NCBI GenBank assembly: GCA_013399305.1
Contig: VXAI01000477.1
Coordinates: forward strand, 248,001-312,000
DNA from: Rostratula benghalensis
Lineage: Eukaryota; Chordata; Aves; Charadriiformes; Rostratulidae
Direction: 5' to 3'
Length of the DNA: 64,000 nt
Program-made: the position numbers and the translations under genes
In this document: piece by piece, positions 1-14,930 of the stretch
Numbering within the stretch: the stretch's first letter is position 1
Layout of the letters: each line of letters begins with the position of its first letter
The notes under the pieces: model-generated
What the model saw: only the letters and a program-made list of their open reading frames with translations
Told to the model about the DNA's origin: nothing
The model's database searches: none

Positions 1-3000
1 AAATGAATTTCAAAAGCTTCAGGTGAAATGAAACTGGCACTGTTTAGTGGTGGGGTGGGCTGGGAGAGTGGTCCTTGTGCTTCAGATAAACCAGGTAGAA
101 AAATCAAAGCTTTGTTTATTCCATCACCGTGATTGTCTTGGCTGAGATGAGAAACTCTGTGGACTGTTTCCATCCAGGGATGGTAACGGAGAGTTGCCTG
201 ACTGGGATGAACACCTTTAAAAGGCTGTGATGGTGACATGGGCTATAATAGGAATTGTCAGATTTCTCTCTTCCACTTTCATTGTTGCCATTGACTGTTT
301 ACACACACTTGGATGTTGGCCGTTTGCCTGCTGCCCTGTGTCCTCCTGTGTGTGTGTTTTTACTTCTGCTGCTTTGCTTTTTGAGATACCCTTTCTGCTG
401 TAGTTGTGGAAAACTTACCCAGGGTGCAGGGCTGAGACGGAGGACTTGTTGGTCCAAGGAAGTGTCTCTGCAGTAGTGCAAGAGCAGCAGAACTTTTCAT
501 ATTAATTCCTATTAACTTTTCGTGTTAATCCTCCGAGATCTGCTTGAGAGTGCCATGGACTTCCTAGTGTGCCCAACGGTTGTGAAGAAGTCCAAGTTGT
601 CCTTTGAATGAGATTCCCCTGATGTGACCATGGCTGGAGTGGGCAGGAACTTCTCAAAACATCTGATGTGGTGTATGACTGTCTCTGAGCAGATTAATCG
701 CAGGTGAAATTCTCTCTGAAAAGACAGAGCTTCCGGTGTGCTCAAGGCTCTGGCTTCGTGCATGGCTGCTGGGGATTGAAATGTCATTCTGATGCTTTCT
801 GCAGGTGACCATACCATGACCATACATTTCAGTTGTGCATTAAGTTCTTTTAGTTCCCTTAAAATCAAGGGAGACATGGTGAGAGTCCCAGAACAGGCAT
901 GATGTTTTATTAAAATAATTTCATCTGAGTGAGGAGGAGTTGCTCCTTCCTATGATGCCAAGGATTTTTGATGTGGAAACAGTTTGAAGTGGAGTAAAGA
1001 TTAGTAGATTGTATGTGAAAAACAGTACATCCTTTCAGAGAGAAGCAAACAGATGTTCAAACGAAAAGAGATTAATAAAAATAATGACCTTTCTTCTTGT
1101 ATGAACTGTCATGAGAAGAGAGGCAGCCTCCAGGGGAAGGCTGCAGAAGTCAAGTTTCACTCTGGAGAGGGCACTGAGGAAGTTGAGAAATGTCCTGTTG
1201 CAGAAATAGCTCTCCCGATGGATTGACTGCTTCCTTGCTGTGGTTTCAGTAGGTTTTGAATTTTATATGAGCAGTTATTGTCAAGTGTTTTCTTTTAAGC
1301 ATCATCTTGTGTAGGCCCCCCTTCCTCCCTCCCCCCCCAGCTGTTTGTTTATTTTTGAATGAATCCCTTTATCTGTAAAATACGGAGCACAGAGGCATCA
1401 ATATTGTCATAGTAACGTGCTGCACTGGCTTTCCTCCAGAAAATACGGTGATTCATGGCTCAAATGTGGGTGTCTGGAAATGAAATAAGTTCTGATTCTC
1501 AGGTGAATCAATGAACTAGTATTTGTGTTTGTATTTTCCTGGTAGGTTGTGTGTTATTTTTTTTCTAGGAGTTATTTTGAACATCTTACTTCCCCACGTA
1601 CCCTTTTTTTACTCCTACCCTTTTAACAGGTGGGAAGGATGTTCTCTAACTACATGCTCAACATCTGAGTAGTAAATACAGCTCTGTGTGGTGAGTGCTT
1701 TCTTACCTGTGTCTTTTTTTTTTTTTTTCTCCTTAGCCTTAAACTCAAAAAGCATGAAACACATGAGCTGGAATTTTGTAGTATAGCAATCTGATTTAAT
1801 TACAGAGGAGTTTGAGACCAGGTTTGTGTACCTATGTGTGAATGTGGGCTCTGTGTAGGGCACGAGAATGCCATAATTGGACATCAGGGGTTTCTAAATG
1901 CAACCTCAATTTCTATAAATGTTTTTTGTGCCCACACTGAATCCCACGTTTTGTTTATATTTACCTATTGAAAGAAAGTAATTGCAGTGTACACACACGT
2001 AGGTGTGAACAGCAAGACTATGTTATGGGCACGGGTACTTTTGGATACTGCTGGTGATGAGAACTGAGTGTCTCATCTCTGAGAAGCACCAGAAGAATGG
2101 TTCCTCTGCAAGCAGTGGATGCTTTCAGTGCCTTTATCCAATATATTTCAAGACTTCCCACCAAATCCCTTAGTTGTACTTAATTGTACTGGAATTGAGT
2201 ATGACTGTGCAGTAAGAGGGTAAAATTGCACCCAGACCTGTCTTCAGGTGTCTCTGAAAAAGGAAAGCAATTTCTGACCGAAGATATTTTATGTTGTGTT
2301 GATGAGGAACACAACATCTTGCTTATCTCCTTTTGTTTTATTTATTTGTTTTCAAGTTGCTGTGGCCGAAGGACTGCATTGCTCTGTTTTCTGTCCTGAA
2401 TGGATTGGTAGGAGTGGATGGGTCTAAGACTTAAGCTTTGGGGAAAATCCTTGTGTATCACCATTTTTCACTGCTGTCTTTGAGTTAGGGTGCTTTAGCA
2501 GCTCATGAGGAAGAGCTCCTGACAGGAATTTAAGACTACAGTGAACTAATTTAATAGGTTTTACGAATTTGACTGCCATATCTTCTTAACCATTGCTTTT
2601 TGTTTAAATCTTGTGTTATTAAGAGTAATGTGCAGGGTGACTTTTTCCTCAATTTCTTCATACTCTTTTGCTTTTGTCATCAGCTTTGTAGTTTAGGTGA
2701 TCAATTTATCTTTAATAATTTTTTAGTGGACTGCGCTAATTTCGTGTTCTTTCCTATGATCAAAATAAAAAAAGCCTATTTTGTTGCAAGAGCTGTGGTT
2801 TTGCTCTCTGTCAGGAAATGTTAAAAATTCCCATCTATCTTGGAGTCCTGGACTATTTCTTCCACGGAGTATTTGTCACTCAGCGGGCTTTGATGGCTGG
2901 CACTGTGGGTGAGTTGCTGCTGAGATCATTCATCCTGTGGAAGTTTATAACGGGTTTTTTAGCGCTGCTGGGATTTTCACGCCCGTGGGGTAATACTGGT

Positions 3001-6000
3001 CTTCAAGGTTTAAGTCCAGCTGTGCAGAAATGGGAAGGTTGACATCAGAGTTTCATTGGGGCAAGAGGTTTGGGATGGGAGTGTCTTCTGCCCGGCTGTG
3101 TGTGGTGCTGAGGGTGTGAGGAGAAACTGGTTACAGAGTGCAGCAAAAAATGTGCTGCTGGGAGGACTCAACTGGGGACCAAATACCAGTTTGCTTTCTC
3201 ATCTAGGAATCTGTTTCAGTCTCCTCTTCTGCCTTTTTATTTTAATAAAGGAAAAGAACAAATTTGTTCCTTCACACAATTGTTTCCTTGTATTTTGAAG
3301 CTCTTATGTTTACAGTGTGTACAACTGAGAGATTAGGAGTGGGGGGAGAAGGGAAAAGGAAACCTTTATGGCCCTTCTGTGCTTTAAAAATCGTATCTTT
3401 GTATTTCTAAGGTGCCCTAAAATGCCTTTCCTCTGTTTGTAAAACAATTGTTCTGTCAGGGGTTTTTTGTGCGTTTTTAATATTTCACTCAAGTCTAGAT
3501 GCCCTTCAGAGAAGAGGGAGAGAAGCCGGGTCGGGTCTGTTGTCTTGAAAAAGCAGAGGGAGGTCCCTGTGCCTCCCTGCTTTCCCTCTGCTGTGCATGC
3601 ATTGGCACTTCATTTGCCTGTTGTCTTTTATGAATAGTGTGGATTTTCTATCATCTTGCCAATGGGGGATGGATGTGGAGGAGGAGGAGAATGATGGTAA
3701 TGCTTCCTCAGAGGCATCTGTAGCTGCTAAATAACTTACTGCTGTGCTGCCATCATCACCTGGTGGAACTGCTATCCCCTACCTGCCATGGCAAGGGTTT
3801 AATTTGAGATTTTTTTCAGTCATCACTGCTGTTTTGTGGATCCATAGTAAGTTCACAAAGATGCCTGTCCTATATAGAAAATGTTCAAGAAACCTGTGTA
3901 TAAACACAGTGATGTGACAGCAGCTGGGGGAAATGTTGCTAGAGGATAGCAGCATACATGAGAGAAGGGACAGTGGCAAGCATTTGTGTGCCTTTATTAT
4001 TTGCCCTTTGGTCAGATGGAAGCAAAACTAATTAATGTTTTTAGTGTGAAAGTAAATATTGGAATATGAAGTAAACAAGAAAAATTATGGCAATTATTGG
4101 TTCTTTCCTTAAAACTTTGGAAACACTTGATTAATGTGTCTTGTTAAATGCAGACTATTACAGAGCAGAACATTGGGTAGGAGAAGAGAGCACTTGGATT
4201 TCACAATTAGGATAAAGGACAGTATTTCGAGGCAAAGAGCGAGCTGGGGTTTGTCCATTGATAACTGAATTTGACAGCAAAGCAGCTATGCTGGACAGAA
4301 GTTTATGCAGACAAGTTCTTCTGCAAAGCTTTGTTTCTCTTTAAGGCTACTGTGTTTGGAATCCACTCAATTTAGCTCAATTATACTTTTATAAAGTGAA
4401 AAACAACAACAAGAAGAAAAACCCATGTCAAGTAGTTTAGAGATGGTTGTGACCTAATGGTGCTATTTAACAGTGGAACTTTTGGGCTGGGTTTTTACTA
4501 AGTGGGTGGGTTTTCTTTTTTCTTTTTCCCCTCCTACCCTAATTCTAGGTTAAATTGACACCTTCATTTCAGCCATATCTATACAAGGAACTGAAGTGAC
4601 CTTTCCTTCTTGTATTGAATCCTGGAGCTTTTCCTAGCAATGTTCTAGTCACTGGCCCGGATTTAACAGGGTTAGAAACCACCTCCTCTGGTTGGATTCA
4701 TCTGCCCTAAGTGGTGCATTTAAAAACTGGATGGCTGTGGCTGGGCTTCTTCTGCAGCTGATACAGACAAATAAGCACCTCCCAAGGGTGATAAAGCTGA
4801 CCTGTCTTTAATACTTGCCTTAAGATAAGAGTAATTCCCCCCTGAGCAGTGGTGTTAGGGTTTGTTATTTTATTTTTTTTCCATGGAGTATAAATGTAAT
4901 CTGGGGTTGAGTAGCTTGCATTTAGATTTCTGACACAAATTTTAATAAATGTAGCTCGAGTTAAAAAAGGCATTGCTGCATCTATGAACTGGCCACACAA
5001 AAACCCCCAATGAGTTCCAGAAGGCTACAGGTTTTCATAGCGAATCAATGCTTAATTTTCTCCCCTCTCAGAGGAGATCCTGTACCTCATTGAGCTCTGA
5101 AAGTCTCCTTTACCCCTCTCAAGAAGAGCTGGACTGAGATGTGATTGAGATTGTTGGTGTAATAGTACTGTATCTGAGGGGCCAACGTTCAATGAGGGTG
5201 ACTTTGTAATTGTCCTGCAGTTCAGTGGTTGGTACTGGGCAAGTAGAACTAAGATTAATCACGGGATTGAAACTTTGTGGTGGTGTTTCATGCTGAGCTG
5301 GGATGCATTTGTAGTGTCAGTGTTTGGTTTTTTCCCCCCTCAAAATTCAAGTTAAAGTTGGACTTTTGGGAGAGAGGGCTGCTCTCATTTATTAGTATTT
5401 CAGTCTGGAGTAGCTGAATTCCCTAGGGCTGAAGTGACACCTACTCTTGGTGCTGTCAAGCAATGTCTCTGTGTGTGACTCCGTTGCTTTTCCAGTGTCT
5501 ATTCCAGAACTGGGAAGCTGCTGCTTTCATTTGGTTCTGCAGCTTCCACCTAAATGGCTTCTTCTGTTTGAGGAGTCTCCAGCCATTTCAGTTCTTGGGA
5601 AGGTAAAAAAAAAAAAAAGCAGGGAATCCACGTGTGGTTACTGAGAGCTCACCTGACCCCTTTCATTATTAAAGAAGCCCTTTACGTTGGGACAAGTCAG
5701 AACAGCTCTGAAGAGTGCAATGTGATTGTTTATGTCTCTCTGTGTTTAATGGATGACTTTTTATTTCCTGCAAGCACATTTACAAAGGTGAAACTTTTCC
5801 ATTTTCCAGCCACAGTTTCAGTTATGTGGTCAGTGTGGCTTGCTTTTTGGTTGAGCAAAATCTGAAGCACCAATGCTCGTTGAAAACCACACGACCGGTT
5901 TGGAAGGGGGTGATATTTTTCTGTGATGTTCAAAAAGGCAGCCTCTCTGGTGACCTAGCTTTATGGTTAAAAATTAATGGTACCTCTTCTTTTGCGTGTC

Positions 6001-6342
6001 TGTTGTCTGAGTTCTGCAGTGCCTCAGCTGCTGTGGGTCTCTACAGCATAAGAAAAATAGCTAAAAACTGGATTTGACTTCAGTGAAGGAGCAGTTAGGT
6101 GAGTACCAGTTGAGAATTGGATATTACTAGAAGGCCAAAATCCCCAGTCCATTTTCAGTGGTGGTCCTTTCCAAGCAGGCCCTGTGACAAGCCCTGGGTT
6201 TGAGGGTGGTGGCTGCAGGTTGACAAAGAAGAAAACAGTCAGAAACAAGAGTAATTCATGTGATTTATGAGTGCCAGTGGTGAGGAATAGCTGCTACCGC
6301 AGCAGCAAAAATTGAAAGCCGTAGAGGAGTGATGGCAGTGAT

Positions 6343-6366
6343 TGCTGCTGCTGCTTCTGCTGCTGG
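6343..6366 (+). repeat. Short interrupted TGC trinucleotide microsatellite
   Basis: Four TGC units, one TTC interruption, two more TGC units and a TGG make up the run. It is noncoding and short, with no sign of expansion. Confidence 0.8.
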
Positions 6367-9300
6367 TGTAAACAATTAACACTTTTCATTTTGGATAAAG
6401 CCCAATCAGTAGCATTTCCTAGGAAAGGGATGATTCTGACCTACCACCCCTTTGATTAAATACTTCTGCAAGCAAAGATAGAGAGTATGCTATGATGCAC
6501 AATTCTTAGAGTGAGCAAGCAGGGAAACTACCCTCCCAGTACTATTAATTTTTTAAAAAAGTCTTTGATTCCTGTCTCTATCCTGGGGATTTTCTTGTTT
6601 CAGTGCTGTTTTTTCTTTCCTTTCTCCTTATGTCTGTACACTCTTTATTTCTTTGGGATGAGGATTTGGATTAGAAGTGGACGTTTTGGTTGCACTGTTT
6701 GGCCAGACAGCATTTACTACTGCGTCTGAGAGGGGTGATGTGGAAGGGAAGAGCAGAAACAGAAGCAGATGGTGAACTGCTGCAGGAGCTCTGGGCACGT
6801 TAGGAGGGATCTGCTCCCACAGCCTGGCACCTTGCTGTGAGGGGGGTGAAGGAGCTGTGGGCTGAGAAGTAGGGCACATCTGGGGTCACGCAGCTGTTCC
6901 TGCCCTGCCTTCTCCCTCCCTTGACTCTTCCTTTCGGGCTGTCTGCGCTTGCAGTGTGATGGAAGTTTAAGTTATACATACAAATACCCTGTGAGCTGGG
7001 AGTTGCCTGTGCCTCTGCTGTATTTATTCATTCACTGAAGTGCTAGGAACTCATTTTCCTCTGAAAAACACTGTTCTCCTGAATTAGAACAAAATTTTCT
7101 AGGAAGCCAAATGCAAAACGGGTGCAATTTAAATTGCAGAGAGGCAAAAAGGTTCCTTCTGGGCTGTAGGGATGACAACTACCCAGGGAAAGTTAATACT
7201 TCCAAGTACTCCTAACTCTGTTTTTACAGCATCAGTGATTAGTTATGCTCTGTCAACTTGAAGTTTGTCAAGTCAAAACAGTTTTTGATGGCTTTTACTA
7301 CATTTCTACTTGAATGTCACCTTGTCTACTATTACTGATTCAGTTTCCAGCGCTCTTTCCATCCCTCATCTCTTTCCTGGCTTTGCCAGACAGCACTGCA
7401 AAACCAGGAGACTGCCTTTGCATGTGAAGTCACTGGGGCTCAGTTCCCAGCCAGGCTTTGCAGTATTAGTCGGGAAAACTTTTGGCAAAAATCTGAGGTT
7501 GTTGAAGCAGATGTGGCTGTTTTCATTGAGGGGATGTTTCAGAGTGAAATCCAGCAGCTGTTTTTATGCAGGTGCTGGTACAGATAAGGGCACCGGGAGG
7601 GTTTTTTTTTGCTTTGCTTCCTCCCAAAAGCTTTCATGGGTTTATTCTTCTTTGCTCCACAAACTGCTGTCTACTTCAGAAGTTACCAGAGAAATATGAA
7701 TTTCAAACATAGGAAGGATACAAAGCACAGAAATGTCATTTAAGGAACAAACTGGAGGTGTAGAGCAGAAAGATTTATCCATTTGGAAATACACAATATG
7801 CCACGTTGTAATTAAAATCCTTGTAGGTTTCTTCTGTTTTCCTTTGTCACATTGACTATAAAAGGAATTTTGTGATAGTTCACCTTCATGCACAGAGAAA
7901 TTTTTGTAGCATAGATACGAGTGTCTAAAAGTGAGAGAAGAAGAAAGCCCTGGATATAAATGAGCTGGAAGTTATTTTTGTGGGTCTTTTTTTCCTAGGG
8001 GAATGTCTGCTGTCTGAGTTCCTGAAACATATCTTTCTTCTACTTTCTTCTATTTATCTTTACTCCTGGGATTCTGTGTGACATGGAGGGTGGCAGTTGG
8101 AAGGGGAGGAGCCTGGAAATAATGGTGTGTTCTTGAGTAAGGAGACAGGAGAGAAGAGGATGGAAGGTTGAAATTAAGTGGATGCCTCACCAGGGCTGGG
8201 GATCTTATTGAAACCTAAATAAACTTATGTTTTACGTAACAGCAAAATTCACATTTCAATCATGTGCTCTTCATGCAAAGATTTCCAAGATAAGTAAAGC
8301 AGGAAAGATGTAATAGCCCTCTGTAGATGAAGTGAGGACAAAGGAAAAAACCCCAAATTTCATATGAGGCTTTAAGATTACAGGCAGAATCTTCTGTTGC
8401 TTGTTGCTGTGTTGGAGAGGAGCATACAAAAGCTCTATGGTCATGATGGGTGTGGGGTTTTTTGTTTGTTTGTTGTGGTTCTTTTTTCTCTTTTCTTTCC
8501 TCTGTAGGTGCCACAGAAGGTTGGAGCTAGTGGCCAGAGTGCTGCTGTGCCCAGCCTGTAGCTCAGTTTTCCTCTGTTACCGGGCAGCCCCTAAGGGAAG
8601 ATGAGCAGACCCTCAGGGAAGATCACTGGGGCTTGTTTTTATTCAGTTTCTTCATTATACTCATCCTTAGGTGACCCTGCATCTACCCTTGTAATGTCTG
8701 CAGAAAGTGTTCAGAATGCATTACGAAGCAAAACCCAATTCTGAAATACAGGAGTCTCACTTGGCACTAAAACAAGTTTTAAAGCATGCTTTTTTAATTG
8801 AAGGGCAAGGAGAGCTTTTCAGACTACAAAATCCCATTTTGTCCTTGTGCTAAGGTTTGAGACAGCATAAAAGCATTGTTAAAATGTTTACCTTGGAGTT
8901 AGGTTGGAAAGATTATGATATAGACCCCTCAGATATACAATGTATTTTTTCTGATGTTTTAACTTAAAAATGGATTTCTGACTGCTTTTAACTTTAGAAA
9001 TTGCCATGCCTTAATTTTATTTTTTAGCAAGCCAGTTCATGTATTAAATTGAAATCTGTACAAATTAGTTAATTATAGTCAACTCAGTCAGGCCTAAAAT
9101 AGGTCAGCTGCAGTTTGGAATAAGATTCATGGAAGTTATTAAATCTGTTTGGTTTGGCCTGAGACACATTCTGAGCTGTTTTATCCTCCCCAGTTGCTGT
9201 TCTTCCAGTTCCTTCTTGTGTGCCATTACCTGGGTACCAAGGGGGAAGAGATGCTCTTTGCTCCCATAGAAAACAGCTAAGGTTAAAATTGCTTCATTCC

Positions 9301-12300
9301 TTAGTGTTTGGTTGCTTTTTTTTTTCCCCTGGAGATGCATTTTGAGTCCTGATTTTAGAGGCATTCCTTCTTCATCCTGTTTGGAGGGGACCGTGATGGA
9401 GCTGCCTTGGTGTGTCAGCAGAGCCCAGTTAACTCCCAGCATGGCCAGCACCAGCCCTGGTGGACTGGGATTTGTGTTTGTGCACAGTCCTGGGCTTCTT
9501 GTTGTGCTTCATATCACCTTTTTAAAAAAATATTCTAATTACTACTGAACTTAATTATATTAAAAGAACTTCACCAGTGACCTTGAACAAAAGTTGTTTC
9601 CAGCAGCTTATGTTCTGCATGTATGTAGTGCCTGAATGAGTGCCTGCACACTTCCTTGGGCTCAGCTATTCTGCATCAGCTATTGTTTCACATACCTGGA
9701 TGTATGTCCTGTATGGGAACTAGTTATTATTTTAATTGCATGCAAGAATATGTATGCATCTACATATTTTTTTTGAGCATTATTACAGTAGGTATTTATA
9801 AAATTGTCTGCCAGTGAAAATATGAGAACTAAAAAGCTCTCTGCAATGTAGAGGTTTACCTGCAGGTATAACTAAAAAGCTGTTTTGAAAGCAGTTGCAA
9901 TTTGGAAATAGCTCTGTGGACCTGGGTTTATTCATTCTTTTTCCTGACCAAGTATATCTGCAGAGTCAGTCGAAGGAGTTCCTATTTTTTTTTCCTTGAA
10001 CAAACCTGGGAGCTTTGTAAATCCAATTGGCTCTCTTCCTGGCCTCTCCTCCTTCACTAACCCAAATTTCTGCCTCATCATTGGTTGTCAAGCCAACTTG
10101 CACCTTCAGGTAAGCCTTAGCCTTGAAAAACTGACCGTGGTGAGTACTGCAGCCCTCCTGTTGCTCCCAGGGGATTAGCTGTTGGGAAGTAACTGAAGTG
10201 AGTAGGCAGTTCTCTTGACCTGGTTTTGTCACTAAAGGAAGGAGATGTATCTGACCTCGTACAGCTTTCAGGAACTATGCTGTTCAGCAGAAGGCTGTTT
10301 GTGTTGATTTGCTTTTCAGGGTAAAGCTGTGGTTCAAAAATTGTCCTTTCCTAAATACTTTTCAATGCAGTTCAAGATGGAGAATTGGTCTTGCAGCTGA
10401 CACTGGTCTGATCTGGTACATGAGACCTTGAGCACCCTGGCTGTGGAGGGATAAATTTCTCCCAGTTATGATCACCTGAAGTATGTCCTTAATGTTCTGC
10501 AGATTTGCACATACATGGCTCACAGCATGGAGAAGTTTTTGATCTGTACCTCGAGTCACAGAAGAGGTTAGGCTGGAAGTTAATTTAAAAGCTCCATCTA
10601 CCTTGAAATGATTTTGGGAAACTGCATCCTGAAAGGTAGAACACTGGAGCATGGAGGTGACTTCAAACTGTAGTGAGAACTCACAGCTACAATGTGCATT
10701 GGTTTTCCCTTGGCTGACATCACTCAAAATGGAGAACCTTTCCATACTCAACCTCACTATAGAGCTGTAGTTCCCAAACAGTTCTGTCTTGGCTTTAATG
10801 TCCTATTGTTGTTTGCCTTCTCTTTCCATAGGGCTGTTGTGTTGCCTAATTGGTTTTAAACTTCACAAGCTTAGCTTCCAGCAAAAAAGAAAGCGTGAGC
10901 AGTTGAATTCTCCTTGCTGTAAGAACCTGTTCCCATCCTGACATAGTTGATGATGTCATTCTGTTAAAAAAATGAAAAGATTGATAATGATTTTTCTATC
11001 CCTGAATACTTCAGTCTGAGGCTGCTGCCCTCTTAGGTTGTGTGTTTGGCAGCTGTGGTTTAGCAGGAAGAGGGAAACAACTGGAACACTGTAGATGTGC
11101 ATTTCTGGCAGTGTTGGGTCTGCTCAGGTTCTCTCAGTCCCACAGGACTACAGGAGCACGGGGCTGAGTTTTGCAAGGGCTGCTTGGACATTCCTCCTTG
11201 TGAAGCATTTCTTGGAGCATTTGGGAATGGGCTATGTTATGGTTAACTACATGCCTACACTTCTGCAAGAGGAGAGCAAAAATTTATAATCCCTGTTTAC
11301 TTAATGGTGGGTCAAGAGGCCAATCCTGCAAGTCATTTCTCATTGTAGGCACTTTTCTATGGAAAATTTTGTAGGAAATTGTGTCCAGCCTTTTCTTCTC
11401 CTTTTCTGTTTCCTTATGCTGTTCTTTGAGCTCCTGATGCTGTAGGCCATAAAGACATTTTGTGGAGGATGTAAGCCTAGAAGAGAACTGAAGCACCTTC
11501 TGCTTGATGGAAGCACCTTGTGCAAGGAAAATACTCTCTTTTTAGCTCTTGAAAAACCCATCTTAACACTCCTGCTGGGTTCCTTTTACTCTAAAGTAAT
11601 GCAGAGGATTAGTCAGCATCATCTAATTAGGCAGCAGCAAAGCAAAAATTTTGTTTGACCGACTTGGTTTCCATTCAACAGGACTTGCCCATTGAAACCA
11701 AACTCAATAAGGACCTCTTATTGATGGCATTTGAAATGCTGGAGTGAGTGTGAGGTGAGGTGGACTTAAATCAGTTTTTCACCTGAGGAGGAGATTCAAG
11801 GTCATCCTGTGCAGTTTCTGTACCAAAACCATCCTTCTGTGAGAGCCTGTGGGTAGCTGGAGCATCTCCTGGTTCCTTAATAGCTCTGATTTGAGAGCTT
11901 CAGTTCCACTCCATCCTTCCAAAGAGGATGGGAATGAGAGAGTTGCTGGAGAGCTTTTCCTTCCTGTTCCTCTAAATCTGTGCTGCCCATTTACCACTGG
12001 TACCTGATAGGCCTAAAAAAAGAGCAGAGCATGTTGGGTTCTAGGGTAGGTTGGTGATGGAGTCTTGGCAGGATTTCACTTCTTTCACAGTGGTTCATGT
12101 GAGATTACTTACAGCTGAGGAATTTGGGAAGAACAACTCGGCCTTTTCTGAGTAGAGATTATATTGCTGTTACGTTTTGCCAGCTGGGGCATTAGGTCTG
12201 CATGAAGGAAGAAATTGATCTTTTTGTATTGAGCTTTAAAAGAAACAAAAAATGGAAACATTTTTCCCTATTGGAACAAGGAATGCTGTTTCTGTTATAT

Positions 12301-14905
12301 ACTTCTAAACAAATATGTATGCATCTACTTCTAAACAAAAGATGTTGCCTTAAGTGATGTATCATCTGCAATTAACTGAAGGAGCCGGGACGTGATTGAG
12401 GACAGAATAATTTCGGCTTTATTCTGTCAGAACTGCTTCCTGCTCTCTAGAGGGAAGTGATGTTATTTATCAATCAGCTTTATTGCCAGTATTGATGATG
12501 AATCAGTAAATTGTTCCTAAGCCATTATGACTTTTTCCTAGTTTCCATGTAGATCCTTGAAACTGATCTTCTGAGGAAGGAAGGACATGCACCCAAGAAG
12601 CACCGATTGCTTTAGAAAGTCCATTTTGGTGGCTGTGAGTTTAGCTGTTCTGACTCTGTGAGAGATAAAAGAGATAAAAATCCCCTCTGTTGTACAGCTG
12701 ATGAGGAGCTCTCTCTCTTAGGAGGAATGAGCTGTTGGGAAGTGAAGGCTGGGTGACCTTGATGAGGTGGCTGCAGCCTTGGGACCGTTTTGCCTGGCTG
12801 AAGGGGATGGGGTGGAGTGGAGGAGGGGAGCATGTGGATGGGCTTCCAGGGAGCTGGGAGAAGGGAGCATCTGGGAGTGAGCTTAATAATAAAAAACCCG
12901 TAGAATTTGAAGGAGTGAGAGAAATCTGATTCCTTTTTACCTTTAGGCATCGTAGAAAGACTGAATCTGGAGAACTTATTTTTCTCTGTCTGCCTCCTAC
13001 ACCCCCTCAGGAACACCATCTGCAAAATATTTCTCTTTTGCAGTCTGTGGAGTACCGGAGTAGATCAGAGCCTGGTTTTCCCAGACTTCAGACCAGGGAT
13101 CTCTAGGGACATGTCTACCTAACTTTCCAACCAAGCTTCCCTGCTTTCTTCTTTATTTTCCTTATTTTGAAGAAATGTAACAATAAAAGCAATGTAACGA
13201 TTCACTTGAGGGACTAGAGTAAAAAAAAAAAAAATAATTGCTGTGTAACTTGGCTGACTGTTGAAGACACCTTTGAAATGATGCTCTGCATGTAGAGGAG
13301 CTCTTGGGTCTTCTTATTCTGGTGGTGTTGCAGGGCTCAGCGTCATTCTGGTCTGCTTTTAGTCACGTCAACATCTTGGGGTGAAGTCTTTTTGGTTATC
13401 ACAATATTTTTCCTTTATTTTTTTTGGAGAGAAAAGTGGAAGAGGTGCATTGTCTGAGGCAGCTCTAAGGTGAGTCACATCCATATAAATAGAACTGCTG
13501 AGCGCATCGGCTCCGCTGCAGTGTGCAGAGGACAAAAGTGGTTCAGACCAAGGAAAGCTGCCTTGTTAAAATCATCACCTAATTGTAAATGCCTGTCCTT
13601 TAAGACTGCTGCCAAGGGTACCTGCCATATCTTTTTTTTTTTTTGCCTTTCTCCCACCTCTCCTTCAAGTGCAGGTTTGTTTTAAATTGTAATTAAAGCA
13701 GTGGTGGACTGAAGCTCTGGCAGAAAGCGTGAGGGGTGGAGACAGCTGGAATGCAGACCTGGGTGCTGCACGTGTGTTTCTGTGCCGTGAGTGACAACAT
13801 CTCCTCTCCTTGTCAGGGACTGACGCAGGGATTGGAACCTCATTTATCCCCCGTGCCTTCATTTGTGATACTTTTGAGAGTCCCTGTCTTTATTTTCTCC
13901 AATTTCCAATGATTTGCAGTTGAGGTAGAACGTGAGGGTGGCACTTGATTGCGTTGGGAATGGTGTCTGCAAAACAGGCACCTGGAAGTGTTGGGTGCCT
14001 GTTCATGTTTTGGGTTGTTTGGGGCAGAGAGAGCTTTTCTTCCACTGGAGTTCAGTTTTTAGAGGCCTCAGTTTGGATTATCTCAAAATGAAGGAAGCCC
14101 CTAGCTGTCACTGAAGTCAAATTTGCTCAAAAAATATGGATGGGGGCTGCTTTATATGCATGGTTTCTACCACAGTGTGGTTGAGCCTGGTACGGTGTCT
14201 ACCCATCTGAAGTCCTACAGTGATGCAATCTGTACAATTCTTCATGTACTGTTCAAATTTTTTGTGTTCTCTTTGAATTTGTCACTAGGTCTTTATTTTC
14301 ACCATCTTGGACATACATTGGCATGAAAAAAGCTAGTTCTTATGGGAAAGGTGAGGAAGGTTGAGGAAATATAGGCCTGAGCTACATCTTACGGGGTTGG
14401 TTTTGTAGAAATTCCCAGTGTATAAACAGTTCCTTTGCTCAAAGTCAGCTGCCTCCATGTGATCTGTCAAGGTTTCGTGATCAGCCATTCTTCCTTGATC
14501 ACTGGAAAAACTGATGGGTGTGATGTAAGTAAGGGCTCTGAAAAATCCCAACTGCTGATTGTGGACTTAACGAACAAACGTGGGAATTGGGACAGATACG
14601 TGCTGCTTTGGGAAGTCACAGGTAAAGTGTTAACTGAATCCCATGAAACTGAGGTAGGAGGGGTCCAGAAGTCTAGTCAGAAGAAAGAGAAAGATGTCCC
14701 ACCATGATACCCTGGAGGGACATAGCAATGCATGTGGTTTGATGTTAAATCAAATCTAGCCGAGCTGCAGCTTGCTTCTCTCTTCCCCAGCTGCTTTCCC
14801 TCTGTGGATTATACCAGGCTGGGGGAATTGTTATCAGCTCTTGAGAGCCTCTGAGCTTGTTAGCCTCCCATCAAGGGAGGAACAGAGAGATTGTTTCCTC
14901 TTAGG

Positions 14906-14930
14906 TTTTTTTTTTTTTAAAAAAAAAAAA
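14906..14930. repeat. T13-A12 self-complementary homopolymer junction
   Basis: Thirteen T are followed without interruption by twelve A, giving a perfect 24-base palindrome. Similar blocks recur at 29,021-29,044 and 37,982-38,003. Exact lengths may be affected by sequencing error. Confidence 0.85.
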